Below, piece by piece: positions 26,030 to 35,060 of a stretch of 64,000 bases of DNA. Both the position numbers and the translations under genes were made by a program. The notes beneath the pieces were generated by a model. That model was not told where the DNA came from. It was given only the letters and a program-made list of their open reading frames with translations, and did not search any database. This stretch comes from Pedobacter sp. SYSU D00535 (GTDB lineage Bacteria > Bacteroidota > Bacteroidia > Sphingobacteriales > Sphingobacteriaceae): contig NZ_JAFEWD010000004.1 in the NCBI RefSeq assembly GCF_017355855.1, forward strand, positions 62,001 through 126,000. The letters run 5' to 3'. The first letter of the stretch is position 1; each line of letters begins with the position of its first letter.

Positions 26030-26592
26030 TTAGTTGCAGGCTGAAAGTTGAGAAAAAGAGTAGCAACGATATAACCGATCATACTGCCCAGAAGTGCGCC
26101 GATGGTAACGTCAGCCGGAAAGTGAACGCCGACATAGACTTGTGCAAATGCAATGCTAAAAGCCCAAAGAATTCCAATAGGAAGTACCCATTTGAATTTT
26201 TCCTGAAAGATTACAATCAGGAAAACCGCGATTGCAAAATGGTTGGTTGCATGAGTGGAGGGGAAACTGAAACCAGTACCGCAGGCAACTCTGGTGATGA
26301 TATCATCATAAAACCCGGGCTCATTGCAAGGTCTCAGGCGCTGTACAGCAGGTTTTATAAGCGAAGAGCTCATAAAGTCGCTGATTGCAAAAGTGACAAG
26401 CAGGAAGAGGGTGCACATCCATCCAGTTTTCTTGTAATTCCTGACAAGGAATACGACAATGAAAAGATACAGCGGTGACCATAAGAACCTATTTCGCAGC
26501 AGTGGCATTAGCCAGTCGAAAAATGGGTTTGCCAAGCCACGGTTAATGGCTAGGAAGTATTCATGGTCTAACTGAACGATCTGCTCAAGCAT
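26011..26592 (-). CDS. PAP2-family membrane phosphatase
   Basis: A 193-residue integral membrane acid phosphatase homologue. All three PAP2 motifs are present: KPAVQRLRP, FPSTHATNHF (the His form of PSGH) and QVYVGVHFPADV with the catalytic His. Likely substrates are undecaprenyl pyrophosphate, lipid A or phosphatidic acid; the sequence does not choose. It overlaps the methyltransferase stop by 8 bases and ZIP by 19 bases. Confidence 0.87.
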   Translation of the reverse strand: MLEQIVQLDHEYFLAINRGLANPFFDWLMPLLRNRFLWSPLYLFIVVFLVRNYKKTGWMCTLFLLVTFAISDFMSSSLIKPAVQRLRPCNEPGFYDDIITRVACGTGFSFPSTHATNHFAIAVFLIVIFQEKFKWVLPIGILWAFSIAFAQVYVGVHFPADVTIGALLGSMIGYIVATLFLNFQPATKWNSGN

Positions 26593-27322
26593 CTGATTTC
26601 TTGCAAATAAAAATTAAACGATCGGATTTAACGGGATCAAAAGCGTTGAGTGAATAATCACCAAAATGGTTCTCTACTTCAAAGCCACTTAATTTAAACA
26701 ACTTTTCGAAGTCTGAGAAGGAAAACGCTTTGACCTCTTCCTTGAAATTGTAACCCCTGCTTCTATGCTCAAAAGATATGCTTTTAATGATCTTTCCATT
26801 CTCCACCTTTTTAGCAATGCTGAAATCGATTCCATCAATCAGCTTAAGCTCTTGACGGGTGAGATTTCTTACAATTTTCTCTGTATTGAAGTAATCCAGA
26901 ACTAATCTTCCCTCCGGTTTTAATGCTTTTCGAAAAGTCTTTAGCGCCTTGACGTGATCTCGTTCTGTTTCGAAGTAACCGAAACTAGTAAAGAGATTCA
27001 AAGCCAAATCGAAGTAGTTGATGTACAGCAAATGTCGCATGTCATGCTCATGGAAGTGAAGTTTCTCATTCTCAAACTGTTTGGAGAATTTGATGTTAGA
27101 GTGAGAAAGGTCAATTCCGGTAACATCGTATCCCTTCTTATTCAAATAAACAGAATGCCTTCCCCGACCGCAGGCAATATCCAGAATTCTTGACTGTGGG
27201 TTGGGCTGAAGAAAGGAGCACAAGTTATCAATCAAAAATTCAGCCTCTTCATCATTCCTCTGATGATAGAGGATATGATAGTACGGAGAGTTGAACCAGT
27301 TTTGATACCATTTGCGCGACAT
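26585..27322 (-). CDS. Class I SAM-dependent methyltransferase
   Basis: A 245-residue Rossmann-fold methyltransferase. SAM-binding motif I is RILDIACGRGRHSVYLNKKG, followed by VTGIDLSHSNI and FDLALNLFTSFGYF. The N-terminus KWYQNWFNSPYYHILYHQRN is seen in a Bacteroidota group of unknown substrate. It is first in the operon with PAP2 and ZIP, with its own TATATTTG box 19 bases upstream. Confidence 0.83.
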   Translation of the reverse strand: MSRKWYQNWFNSPYYHILYHQRNDEEAEFLIDNLCSFLQPNPQSRILDIACGRGRHSVYLNKKGYDVTGIDLSHSNIKFSKQFENEKLHFHEHDMRHLLYINYFDLALNLFTSFGYFETERDHVKALKTFRKALKPEGRLVLDYFNTEKIVRNLTRQELKLIDGIDFSIAKKVENGKIIKSISFEHRSRGYNFKEEVKAFSFSDFEKLFKLSGFEVENHFGDYSLNAFDPVKSDRLIFICKKSDA

Positions 27323-27340
27323 AGAATTTTAAATTGGCTG

Positions 27341-27348
27341 CAAATATA
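27341..27348 (-). promoter_or_regulatory. Promoter of the methyltransferase-PAP2-ZIP operon
   Basis: TATATTTG on the minus strand is an exact TAnnTTTG box, 18 bases before the ATG and divergent from the glmM-like gene promoter. Confidence 0.5.
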
Positions 27349-27378
27349 TACAAATAAGCTTTTCTGGTTGGTTTCCGG

Positions 27379-27408
27379 TTTGCCGTTCTGCTTTTATTCT
27401 TATTTTTG
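27379..27408 (+). promoter_or_regulatory. Promoter of the phosphoglucosamine mutase gene
   Basis: TTTG (27379-27382) and TATTTTTG (27401-27408) are 18 bases apart, a complete -33/-7 pair. The GTG start at 27428 follows 20 bases later. Confidence 0.6.
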
Positions 27409-27427
27409 AACTCCTAAAAAATTCAAA

Positions 27428-28819
27428 GTGACGCTTATTAAATCAATTTCAGGTATCAGGGGAATTATTGGCGGAAAGCCAGGAAACGGCCTAACTCCTG
27501 TAGATATTCTAAAATTCACTGCCGCTTTCGGAAAGTGGACGGTTCAAAACAGTGGCAAAAGTAAAATTGTGATAGGTCGGGACGCTCGTATTTCGGGTGA
27601 GATGGTTAGGAATTTGGTAGCTGGTACACTCCAAAGCCTTGGAATTGATGTGGTTGATCTCGGTTTATCTACTACCCCCACAGTGGAAGTGGCAGTGCCG
27701 GATGAAAACGCAGGCGGCGGAATTATCATTACAGCCAGCCATAACCCTAAGCAGTGGAATGCGCTGAAGCTGTTGAATCACAAAGGCGAATTTATTAGTG
27801 ATCAGGATGGGAAGGAAGTGCTTGAGCTGGCGGAAAATCTGGATCTTGAGTTTTCAGATGTGAACCAGCTTGGTAAAATATACTTCAACGATACGTATCT
27901 CGACAAACATATAAACAAGATTCTGGCTTTGCCTTTGGTTGATGTGGACGCGGTGAGAAAGGCGAAGTTTAAAGTTGCAATTGACTGTGTAAATTCAACC
28001 GGCGGAATATTTGTGCCAGCTTTATTGAAGGCCCTTGGTGTAGAAACGATCCACGAGCTTTATTGCCAGCCAGACGGTCATTTCCCTCACAACCCGGAAC
28101 CGTTGCCGGAAAATCTAATAGCGCTTTCGCAGGAGGTAGTTGCTAAAAAAGCCCATCTTGGAATAGCTGTGGATCCGGATGTCGACCGGTTGTGCTTTGT
28201 ATGTGAAGATGGCTCTATGTTTGGCGAAGAATATACCCTTGTTGCCGTAGCTGACTACGTTTTAAGCAATACTCCGGGCAATACTGTATCCAACTTGTCG
28301 TCTACCCGCGCTTTACGCGATGTAACCGAAAAGACTGGCAACGCTTACAATGCCGCGGCGGTAGGAGAGGTGAATGTGGTAAATAAAATGAAGGAAACAA
28401 ATGCTGTAATTGGCGGAGAAGGAAATGGAGGAGTAATTTATCCTGAATCGCATTATGGAAGAGATGCTTTGGTTGGGATTGCACTTTTCCTTACTCACCT
28501 TGCTAAATTTGGAAAATCTATATCCGCTTTGAGAGCATCCTATCCTAACTATTTTATTTCTAAAAATAAGATTACTCTTACCCCTGAGATGGATATCGAC
28601 GGACTGTTGCTGAAAGTGCAGGAGAAGTATAAAAATCAGCCTCATTCTACTATTGACGGCCTAAAAATAGAGTTCGATAAAGAGTGGGTGCACCTGCGTA
28701 AGTCCAACACAGAACCGATCATCAGGATTTATTCTGAAGGTAACTCTGAAACGGTTGCTAATAACCTGGCAAATAAAATTATCTCAGATATTAAAGAGAT
28801 TCTTCAGTTAACTGAATAA
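27428..28819 (+). CDS. glmM: Phosphoglucosamine mutase / phosphomannomutase
   Basis: Interconverts hexosamine (or hexose) 6- and 1-phosphates; the GlmM reaction feeds UDP-GlcNAc and the cell wall. The four alpha-D-phosphohexomutase motifs are present: the phosphoserine loop TASHNPKQWNALK, the magnesium loop DPDVDRLCFV, the sugar loop GGEGNGGVIYP and the phosphate loop RKSNTEPIIRIYSEG. Length 463 is normal. The start is GTG, supported by the promoter 20 bases upstream. Glucosamine versus mannose specificity is assigned by lineage habit, so the symbol is tentative. Confidence 0.88.
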   Translation: MTLIKSISGIRGIIGGKPGNGLTPVDILKFTAAFGKWTVQNSGKSKIVIGRDARISGEMVRNLVAGTLQSLGIDVVDLGLSTTPTVEVAVPDENAGGGIIITASHNPKQWNALKLLNHKGEFISDQDGKEVLELAENLDLEFSDVNQLGKIYFNDTYLDKHINKILALPLVDVDAVRKAKFKVAIDCVNSTGGIFVPALLKALGVETIHELYCQPDGHFPHNPEPLPENLIALSQEVVAKKAHLGIAVDPDVDRLCFVCEDGSMFGEEYTLVAVADYVLSNTPGNTVSNLSSTRALRDVTEKTGNAYNAAAVGEVNVVNKMKETNAVIGGEGNGGVIYPESHYGRDALVGIALFLTHLAKFGKSISALRASYPNYFISKNKITLTPEMDIDGLLLKVQEKYKNQPHSTIDGLKIEFDKEWVHLRKSNTEPIIRIYSEGNSETVANNLANKIISDIKEILQLTE

Positions 28820-28902
28820 TATCTGAGACAGAAAAAGCGCTGCAGTAAGTTGTACAAACTTGTGGTGCGGATTCGTTGGTATTATTGTAATTACAAGATT
28901 TC

Positions 28903-30042
28903 ATGTCGCGCATTTATCTCGATAACGCCGCAACTACTCCCCTGGATCCTGATGTCCTCAAAGAGATGTACAGGGTAATGGAGACTAGCTTTGGCAACCC
29001 TTCATCAATTCACGCTCACGGGCGGGAGGTGCGTACTATTGTTGAAAAGGCGCGAAAGACAGTTGCGGGGCTTCTACATGCCTCTCCTGCAGAAATATTT
29101 TTTACTTCAGGCGGGACTGAAGCCGACAATACGGCAATTAGGTCTGCTATTAACGATCATAAAATCACTCATGCAATCACTTCAGTAATTGAGCATCATG
29201 CGGTTTTGCATACGCTACAGGCGTTGGAGAAAAACGGCTTAATTAAACTGAGTTATGTAAGCACCGACAGCAGAGGAAACATTGACCTTAGTCATCTGGA
29301 CGAGCTTTTAAGCAAAAATGAACGGTCTTTCGTTTCCCTCATGGAAGCGAACAACGAAATTGGCACTTTAACCGATTTACAGGCGGTAGGGGAGGTGTGT
29401 GAAAAGCATTCCGCAATTTTCCACTCAGACACAGTGCAAACTATGGCTCATTACGCTCATGATTTGCGGAAATTAAAAGTCCATTTTCTGACCTGCGCTG
29501 CTCACAAATTTCACGGGCCGAAAGGAGTAGGGTTCCTGTATGTGAATCCTTCAATCAAGATAAATCCGATGATCTCGGGAGGGTCTCAGGAACGGAATAT
29601 GCGAGGGGGAACGGAAAATGTATATGGTATCGCCGGCTTGGCAAAAGCGCTTGAACTGTCCTATCGTGACATGGATATTCATAGGGCTCATATTCAAGGC
29701 CTGAAATCGTACATGATAGAACAATTGCAGCGGGAGGTGGAAGGAATTAGTTTCAATGGTGAAATTGATGCTGATAAAAGCCTATATACTGTATTGAATG
29801 TCTCTTTTCCCGAAATGGAAATGTCCGACATGCTCTTGTTCAATCTAGACATTGCAGGAATTTCCTGTTCTGGCGGAAGTGCCTGTAGTTCAGGTACTAA
29901 TATTGGTTCTCACGTTTTGGAAGGAATCGGTGCATCTCCGAACCGACCTGCCGTGCGCTTTTCCTTTAGTAAGTATAACACGAAAGAGGAAATCGCCTTT
30001 ACAGTAGCTAAGCTGAAAGAGATTTGCTCTTCTTTACTTTAG
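28903..30042 (+). CDS. Cysteine desulfurase (NifS/IscS class)
   Basis: A PLP enzyme that moves sulfur from cysteine to a protein persulfide for Fe-S, thiouridine or cofactor synthesis. It opens with IYLDNAATTPLDPDV, has SGGTEADNTAIR and the cofactor Lys in TCAAHKFHGPKGVGF. The active-site Cys lies in the loop SCSGGSACSSGTNIG. At 379 residues it is normal. No iscU or other Fe-S gene is adjacent, so the sulfur acceptor is not evident. Confidence 0.92.
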   Translation: MSRIYLDNAATTPLDPDVLKEMYRVMETSFGNPSSIHAHGREVRTIVEKARKTVAGLLHASPAEIFFTSGGTEADNTAIRSAINDHKITHAITSVIEHHAVLHTLQALEKNGLIKLSYVSTDSRGNIDLSHLDELLSKNERSFVSLMEANNEIGTLTDLQAVGEVCEKHSAIFHSDTVQTMAHYAHDLRKLKVHFLTCAAHKFHGPKGVGFLYVNPSIKINPMISGGSQERNMRGGTENVYGIAGLAKALELSYRDMDIHRAHIQGLKSYMIEQLQREVEGISFNGEIDADKSLYTVLNVSFPEMEMSDMLLFNLDIAGISCSGGSACSSGTNIGSHVLEGIGASPNRPAVRFSFSKYNTKEEIAFTVAKLKEICSSLL

Positions 30043-30131
30043 CTCTCCCACCTTATTTATTTTCTCTTTACTGAAACAAACAGGGTAAGCCCGGGTGTTT
30101 ATTTGATAAAACAACCTTAAGCTAGATACCT

Positions 30132-30746
30132 ATGAAATTATTTAAAGAAGAGCTTTTAATTCCTCAAGATGAAGATTTAAGAGTGGATACATTTACAGTG
30201 GACCCTGAGGATGACGAAGATGTTGACTCCAGCAATGACGATTTGGGGGAAAACACTGAAGTTACCCCTCTCGGGGATGAAGTTGATGAAGAAGACATGA
30301 ACTCCTACCGCGCACCAGGTGAAGAAGACGATGATTTGCTGGACGATGATGAAGATGATCTTTTGCTCGACGATGACGACCAGTTTCTGGAAGATGACGA
30401 CGACGTAGTTGATATTTACACAGCGGATAGTTCACCAATAGACGATGATGATTACGTGGATGAAGATGATGACTTCATGGAAGACGATGATGAAATAGCT
30501 AACCCGGATGTAATACCTGTTGTTCCTGATACAGATGATGATGAAGATCAGGGAACCTGGGCCGATGATGACGATGATCTGTTAAGTGTTGATGATGACG
30601 AAGATGATGACTCAGCCACTGGCGATGGTACAGGATCGAGCACCGCGAATTTGAATACCGATTTTTCTACCCGGCACCCAGAGAGGAAGACGGGACGGAT
30701 GTATGGTCACGAGCCGGGTGTTCAGGGTTTTGATGGAGATTTTTAG
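30132..30746 (+). CDS. Hyperacidic low-complexity protein
   Basis: I do not recognise a domain in this 204-residue protein. About 63 Asp and 21 Glu (41%) lie in runs such as DDLLDDDEDDLLLDDDDQF, interrupted by Leu, Val and Pro patches. There is no signal peptide or membrane helix, so it is cytosolic. Two less acidic ends frame the acidic middle: KLFKEELLIPQDEDL and a C-terminal RHPERKTGRMYGHEPGVQGF. The strongly basic 58-residue gene follows after one base. DNA mimicry, cation binding or acting as a charged partner are possibilities. The gene model is supported by an open frame with no other credible frame. Confidence 0.72.
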   Translation: MKLFKEELLIPQDEDLRVDTFTVDPEDDEDVDSSNDDLGENTEVTPLGDEVDEEDMNSYRAPGEEDDDLLDDDEDDLLLDDDDQFLEDDDDVVDIYTADSSPIDDDDYVDEDDDFMEDDDEIANPDVIPVVPDTDDDEDQGTWADDDDDLLSVDDDEDDDSATGDGTGSSTANLNTDFSTRHPERKTGRMYGHEPGVQGFDGDF

Positions 30747-30747
30747 T

Positions 30748-30924
30748 ATGAGCGACGATAAGCCAAAACATAATCATACTGGTCAGACACCTACTGACAT
30801 TCCTTCCGAGGAGTTGATAAATCCGCCGAAGAAGAAACGCGAGAAAAAGGTTGACAGACGAAGTGATTTCAATTCAACAGCTAAAGATCCGAACTTGGGT
30901 AGCAGAAATAACACAGGAAGATAA
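30748..30924 (+). CDS. Small basic protein, partner of the acidic protein
   Basis: ATG at 30748 begins one base after the acidic gene's TAG and encodes 58 residues. An upstream in-frame start at 30703 would lie inside the acidic gene and is not preferred. The middle is strongly basic (NPPKKKREKKVDRRSDF) and both ends are polar and disordered-looking, with SDDKPKHNHTGQTP near the start and NLGSRNNTGR at the end. A strong terminator follows 6 bases after the stop, which supports the two genes forming a complete operon. Function unknown. Confidence 0.68.
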   Translation: MSDDKPKHNHTGQTPTDIPSEELINPPKKKREKKVDRRSDFNSTAKDPNLGSRNNTGR

Positions 30925-30929
30925 AGAAG

Positions 30930-30951
30930 CCCCGATAATATCGGGGTTTTT
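30930..30951 (+). terminator. Terminator of the acidic/basic gene pair
   Basis: CCCCGA and TCGGGG pair around a 5-base loop and are followed by five T. The T run merges with the promoter of the next gene. Confidence 0.8.
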
Positions 30952-30958
30952 ACTTTTG
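30951..30958 (+). promoter_or_regulatory. Promoter of the metallo-beta-lactamase gene
   Basis: TACTTTTG is an exact -7 box 13 bases before the ATG. It overlaps the T tract of the preceding terminator. No TTG stands at -33. Confidence 0.45.
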
Positions 30959-30971
30959 TAAATTAAAACTA

Positions 30972-31865
30972 ATGGAAAGACGTGAATTTTTGAAAGCTTC
31001 AGGCATTTCGCTGGGCTTATTAGCCTCTTTAAACTACGCTGCTTTTGCTGATTTTTTTAGCCGTGCCTATGTATTTAAGCCCCTTCGTAATAACGTCGGT
31101 ATATTTACTGAACAGGGTGGAACAATAGCATGGCTTGCAAATAAGGATGGAATCGTCGTGGTCGACTCGCAGTTTCCTGACCCGGTTGCTCATCTTATTA
31201 CTGAATTGAAACAAACTTCAGGCTCGCCTTTCAGATATCTCATCAATACCCATCATCACGGCGATCATACTTCCGGTAATTCGGCTTTTAAAGGAATGGT
31301 AGATCAGGTCGTTTCTCATCAAAATGCATTGGATCATTTAAAAAAGGCTGCCAGCGCCGGTTCTGGAACCCAGCAGTTTCTACCCAATAAGACCTTTAAA
31401 GATGATATGGATTTTCGGGTGGGGGATGAAAATATAAAGCTCTATTATTTCGGAGCAGGGCATACGAATGGAGACGCTATCATTCATTTCAGCCGCGCTA
31501 ATATTGTTCACATGGGAGATCTTGTCTTCAATCGTCGCTTTCCCTTCATCGATAAACCTGGAGGAGCTAATATAGGAAGCTGGATCAAAGTCCTCGACAA
31601 AACAATCAAAAAGTTTGACAAGGACACCCTTTTTGTCTTTGGGCATGCTCTGGATCCCGAAAAAGTAACCGGAACGGCGGAGGATCTTAAGGCATTCCAG
31701 AACTACCTGGAGAAATTATTGGAGTTTGTTGGGGCAGCAATTAAGGCTGGACAATCCAAGGAAAGTATTTTGAAAGCCACCTCCATTCCCGGCGCTCCCG
31801 AATGGAAAGGGCAGGGAATCGAGAGAAGTCTCAATGCTGCCTACCAAGAGCTAACTAATAGCTAG
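30972..31865 (+). CDS. Exported metallo-beta-lactamase-fold hydrolase
   Basis: A 297-residue MBL-fold protein with an apparent twin-arginine signal (MERREFLKASG followed by a hydrophobic stretch to about residue 28). Zinc motifs are complete: INTHHHGDHTSGN, FGAGHTNGDAI, VHMGDLVFNR and VFGHALDP. This layout resembles quinoprotein-relay or SoxH-like enzymes, not a proven beta-lactamase. The Tat signal suggests it is exported folded. It converges on accD with an inverted repeat spanning both stop codons. Confidence 0.82.
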   Translation: MERREFLKASGISLGLLASLNYAAFADFFSRAYVFKPLRNNVGIFTEQGGTIAWLANKDGIVVVDSQFPDPVAHLITELKQTSGSPFRYLINTHHHGDHTSGNSAFKGMVDQVVSHQNALDHLKKAASAGSGTQQFLPNKTFKDDMDFRVGDENIKLYYFGAGHTNGDAIIHFSRANIVHMGDLVFNRRFPFIDKPGGANIGSWIKVLDKTIKKFDKDTLFVFGHALDPEKVTGTAEDLKAFQNYLEKLLEFVGAAIKAGQSKESILKATSIPGAPEWKGQGIERSLNAAYQELTNS

Positions 31866-31885
31866 AAACGCTCGAGCTATTAGTT
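31853..31885. terminator. Hairpin spanning both stop codons of the MBL gene and accD
   Basis: AACTAATAGCT (31853-31863) pairs perfectly with AGCTATTAGTT (31875-31885). The MBL stop TAG (31863-31865) and the accD stop (31880-31882) both lie in the element. On the plus strand five T follow, so termination of the MBL transcript is likely; minus-strand termination is less clear. Confidence 0.7.
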
Positions 31886-32725
31886 TTTCATCATACGCAG
31901 AAAAGTAGAAAGCTTTTCTTTCATTTCTCTTCTGTCTACAATGAAGTCAAGAAACCCATGCTCCAAAACAAATTCTGAAGTTTGAAATCCTTTGGGTAAG
32001 TCTTTTTTAATGGTCTCTTTAATAACCCGCGGCCCGGCAAACCCTATCAGCGCCCCAGGCTCTGCAATATTTATATCGCCTAACATGGCGTAAGATGCGG
32101 TCACTCCACCAGTGGTCGGATCCGTCATCAAAGAAATATAAGGAATTTTAGCTTTTGCAAGCAGGGCCAATTTGGCTGACGTTTTAGCCATTTGCATGAG
32201 AGAAAATGCCGCTTCCATCATTCTGGCGCCACCAGATTTAGAAATGAGTAGGAACGGAAGTTTGTGTTCAAGGCAGTAATCTATCGAGCGAGCGATTTTT
32301 TCTCCCACCACCGAGCCCATCGATCCTCCGATAAAGGAGAAGTCCATACATGCAACCACTAAATCCTGATCGTTTATTTTTCCATGCGCTGATCGTATGG
32401 CGTCGTTCAGTCCCGTTTTTGCATAGCTTTCCTGAAGTCTCTCTGTGTATTTTTTTGAATCCGTAAATGACAGGGGATCACCGGATTTTAGATTGGCAAA
32501 AAGTTCATTGAACTCGTTGTGGTCAAAAAGGATGGAGAAATATTCTTTGGAACCAACTCTGAGATGATAGCTGCAATAATGACAAACGTACTTGTGTTCG
32601 ACCTGTTCTGCATAGTGTAAGGGCTTCTTACACTGCGGACATTTATTCCAGATGCCGTCTGGTGCTTCTTTTTTTTCTTCAGTAGAAGTTATAATTCCTT
32701 TTTTCTGTCTTTTGAACCACGCCAT
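31880..32725 (-). CDS. accD: Acetyl-CoA carboxylase carboxyltransferase beta subunit
   Basis: Transfers the carboxyl group from biotin to acetyl-CoA, making malonyl-CoA for fatty-acid synthesis, together with AccA. The N-terminal zinc finger is complete ([10 protein letters not shown] and [12 protein letters not shown]). The carboxyltransferase core has [20 protein letters not shown] and [18 protein letters not shown]. Its 281 residues match the usual length. The gene is alone on the minus strand, ending in the shared hairpin. Confidence 0.95.
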   Translation of the reverse strand: MAWFKRQKKGIITSTEEKKEAPDGIWNKCPQCKKPLHYAEQVEHKYVCHYCSYHLRVGSKEYFSILFDHNEFNELFANLKSGDPLSFTDSKKYTERLQESYAKTGLNDAIRSAHGKINDQDLVVACMDFSFIGGSMGSVVGEKIARSIDYCLEHKLPFLLISKSGGARMMEAAFSLMQMAKTSAKLALLAKAKIPYISLMTDPTTGGVTASYAMLGDINIAEPGALIGFAGPRVIKETIKKDLPKGFQTSEFVLEHGFLDFIVDRREMKEKLSTFLRMMKN

Positions 32726-32871
32726 ATCTTTGGAAATAAGCGGTACAAATAAACGAATTTTTTAAGAAACCCCTTCCTTTATTATTGATCTCTTTTATTT
32801 TTATGACTATTGTCACTTATACTAAAACTAAAATTTATAATTTCGGGTTTTTCTAACGGAAAATATTATAT

Positions 32872-33951
32872 ATGAACTTAAAAAATTACAAAGGAGTTTT
32901 ATACGGAGACGCTGTTCAGGAATTATTTGAACAAGCGAAGAAACATCAGTTTGCGCTACCTGCCGTAAACGTTATCGGTACGAATTCGATAAACGCTGTT
33001 ATGGAGACTGCCAAGGCTGTAAATTCACCTGTAATTGTGCAATTATCTAACGGAGGAGCACAGTTTTATGCAGGAAAGTCTCTAAATAATGAGAAACTTG
33101 AGGCTTGTATTTTAGGAGCTGTATCTGCTGCTCGCCACGTTCACTTACTTGCTGAACATTACGGTGTGGCAGTAATACTTCATACCGACCATGCGGCCAA
33201 GAAGCTTCTGCCCTGGATTGACGGCATGCTTTCTCATGGAGAGCGCTTTCATCAGCAAACCGGCAAACCCCTGTTTTCTTCACACATGCTTGATCTTTCT
33301 GAAGAGCCGATTGAAGAGAACCTGGAGATTAGTAAGAAATACCTTGAGCGGATGAAGCCGTTGGGGATGACCATCGAAATTGAGTTGGGAGTAACCGGAG
33401 GGGAAGAAGATGGCGTAGATAATTCTGATGTAGACAGCTCAAAATTATATACACAGCCAGAGGAAGTAGCTTATGCTTACAAAGAATTAAGCTCTGTTAG
33501 TCACAGATTTACAGTTGCAGCAGCATTCGGAAACGTGCATGGCGTGTACAAACCTGGTAATGTTAAATTACAGCCAGTAATTCTGAAAAACTCTCAGGAT
33601 TACATTAAAAAAGAACTTGGTTTAGAGGCAGAAAAGCCGATCAACTTTGTCTTCCACGGTGGTTCCGGATCATCTCAGGAAGAAATCAGAGAAGCCATTT
33701 CCTACGGAGCAATTAAGATGAATATTGACACAGATATGCAGTGGGCATTCTGGGAAGGTATTAAGGATTATTACCAATCCAAAGAGGGGTACCTTCAAAG
33801 TCAGATTGGTAACCCTGAAGGTGAAGATTCTCCAAATAAAAAATACTATGATCCCCGCGTATGGCTACGGAAAGGGGAGGAGCGTTTTGTTCAACGATTG
33901 AAACAAGCATTTGAAGATCTAAACTGCCTCGATGTAAATTCAAAACTTTAA
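32872..33951 (+). CDS. fbaA: Class II fructose-bisphosphate aldolase
   Basis: Splits fructose 1,6-bisphosphate in glycolysis. The zinc ligands are in VILHTDHAAKKLLPW, IEIELGVTGGEEDGVD and AFGNVHGVYKPGNVKL, and the substrate loop is VFHGGSGSSQEE, with KMNIDTDMQW near the C-terminus. Length 359 is that of the E. coli-type class IIA enzyme. Upstream, TAATTTCG resembles a -7 box with one mismatch. A terminator lies 22 bases after the stop codon. Confidence 0.96.
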   Translation: MNLKNYKGVLYGDAVQELFEQAKKHQFALPAVNVIGTNSINAVMETAKAVNSPVIVQLSNGGAQFYAGKSLNNEKLEACILGAVSAARHVHLLAEHYGVAVILHTDHAAKKLLPWIDGMLSHGERFHQQTGKPLFSSHMLDLSEEPIEENLEISKKYLERMKPLGMTIEIELGVTGGEEDGVDNSDVDSSKLYTQPEEVAYAYKELSSVSHRFTVAAAFGNVHGVYKPGNVKLQPVILKNSQDYIKKELGLEAEKPINFVFHGGSGSSQEEIREAISYGAIKMNIDTDMQWAFWEGIKDYYQSKEGYLQSQIGNPEGEDSPNKKYYDPRVWLRKGEERFVQRLKQAFEDLNCLDVNSKL

Positions 33952-33972
33952 ACTTATAGATTTAAATTTCGT

Positions 33973-34005
33973 AAACCCATTGACATATGTCTTTGGGTTT
34001 TTTTT
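33973..34005 (+). terminator. fbaA terminator
   Basis: AAACCCA and TGGGTTT pair around a 14-base loop and run into eight T in all. It is a standard intrinsic terminator. Confidence 0.75.
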
Positions 34006-34070
34006 GTACATTTAGTTTTTGATTCGTACTCCTTTTTAAGTTAATATATTCTCTTGGTGAGTTTCTTAGT

Positions 34071-35060
34071 ATGTTGAGGTCTCTTATTTTTAAATTGCTC
34101 AGCCTTATTGTACACGTACGGCACAGGAAATTCGATCGCGGTTTACGGTATTTCTGCCGGGATACCTATTACTGTCGGCTTATCCAGCTCAAATATATAT
34201 TTCGCGATTATGTTTTAAGAAATAAGTATAAGGAGATCACTTATGAGGGCGAGTTTGCTGCTGAGTTGATTTTTGTTCTTCCCTTTGCTTACTGGCACCA
34301 TAAAAACGGAACGCTTAAGAAGACCACCTCTTCCAAATATACTCGTGAATTGTATTTTTTCTCGCCCGACCATGAGGAGAAGTTTGAGACGAGGACCCAC
34401 GAGGGCAACTATAATTATGAGATCCCCAGGGTATTATATAGTCATGATTACAACATAAGTAAGTGGGCTCAGGTACCCTATAAAGAGTATTATCAAAACG
34501 ATGTTTACGTTTTTGAAAAGCCAACTCTTATCATTGGTAACCGATATAATAGTGAGTGGGGAGGCCCTCCAATAAGCTATTATGATATCCCTATGCTGGA
34601 TTATATCATCAATAACTTAAAAAACGATTATACCATCTTGTATAACCGCCCCCGGCCTCAGCACATTACTGTTGATAACAGCGCAATTTATAACCTAAAC
34701 GATTATGAGTGGCTTCAGGAGACTCATCCTGAGGTAATTCTGATGGAAGATCTTTATTTGGAGAATAAGGGCAATGCTAAAAACTACAATCATTTCCAAT
34801 TGATGGTTTACGCTAATTGTCAGCATTTTCTGTCCACTCATGGAGGGTCGTCAGCCCTAGCGAGTTGCTTTGGAGGGGTGAATATAATCCTCTCGAAAAA
34901 GGGGCCAGAGGCTACGTTCGAATGTTTTACGAAGCTATACCCAAAGCTGTCTAACGTGAGGAACTTTCATGCGAAGACAGACGATGAGGTGAAAGAGTAC
35001 CTAAACAAATATTTTATAAAATCACAAAGCATTCAAGGTGAAGAACAAATACTGGCTTAA
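34071..35060 (+). CDS. Uncharacterised glycosyltransferase-like protein
   Basis: A 329-residue protein that I cannot place firmly. The C-terminal half (about 180-310) looks like a GT-B nucleotide-sugar domain of the GT61 / DUF563 sort, with YTILYNRPRPQHITVD, a His-Gly stretch FLSTHGGSSALASCFGG (compare the HGAGL-type motif of GT61) and VNIILSKKGPEAT. The N-terminal part is rich in Tyr and basic residues and carries no signal peptide. The ATG at 34071 follows a 65-base gap after the fbaA terminator. It overlaps the flippase gene by 23 bases, which links it to surface-glycan assembly. Confidence 0.6.
   Translation: MLRSLIFKLLSLIVHVRHRKFDRGLRYFCRDTYYCRLIQLKYIFRDYVLRNKYKEITYEGEFAAELIFVLPFAYWHHKNGTLKKTTSSKYTRELYFFSPDHEEKFETRTHEGNYNYEIPRVLYSHDYNISKWAQVPYKEYYQNDVYVFEKPTLIIGNRYNSEWGGPPISYYDIPMLDYIINNLKNDYTILYNRPRPQHITVDNSAIYNLNDYEWLQETHPEVILMEDLYLENKGNAKNYNHFQLMVYANCQHFLSTHGGSSALASCFGGVNIILSKKGPEATFECFTKLYPKLSNVRNFHAKTDDEVKEYLNKYFIKSQSIQGEEQILA

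Noticed and set aside
30160-30620. GAT/GAC runs as a DNA repeat or CRISPR-like array
   Set aside because: They are irregular codon runs of an acidic protein, without spacer or unit periodicity.
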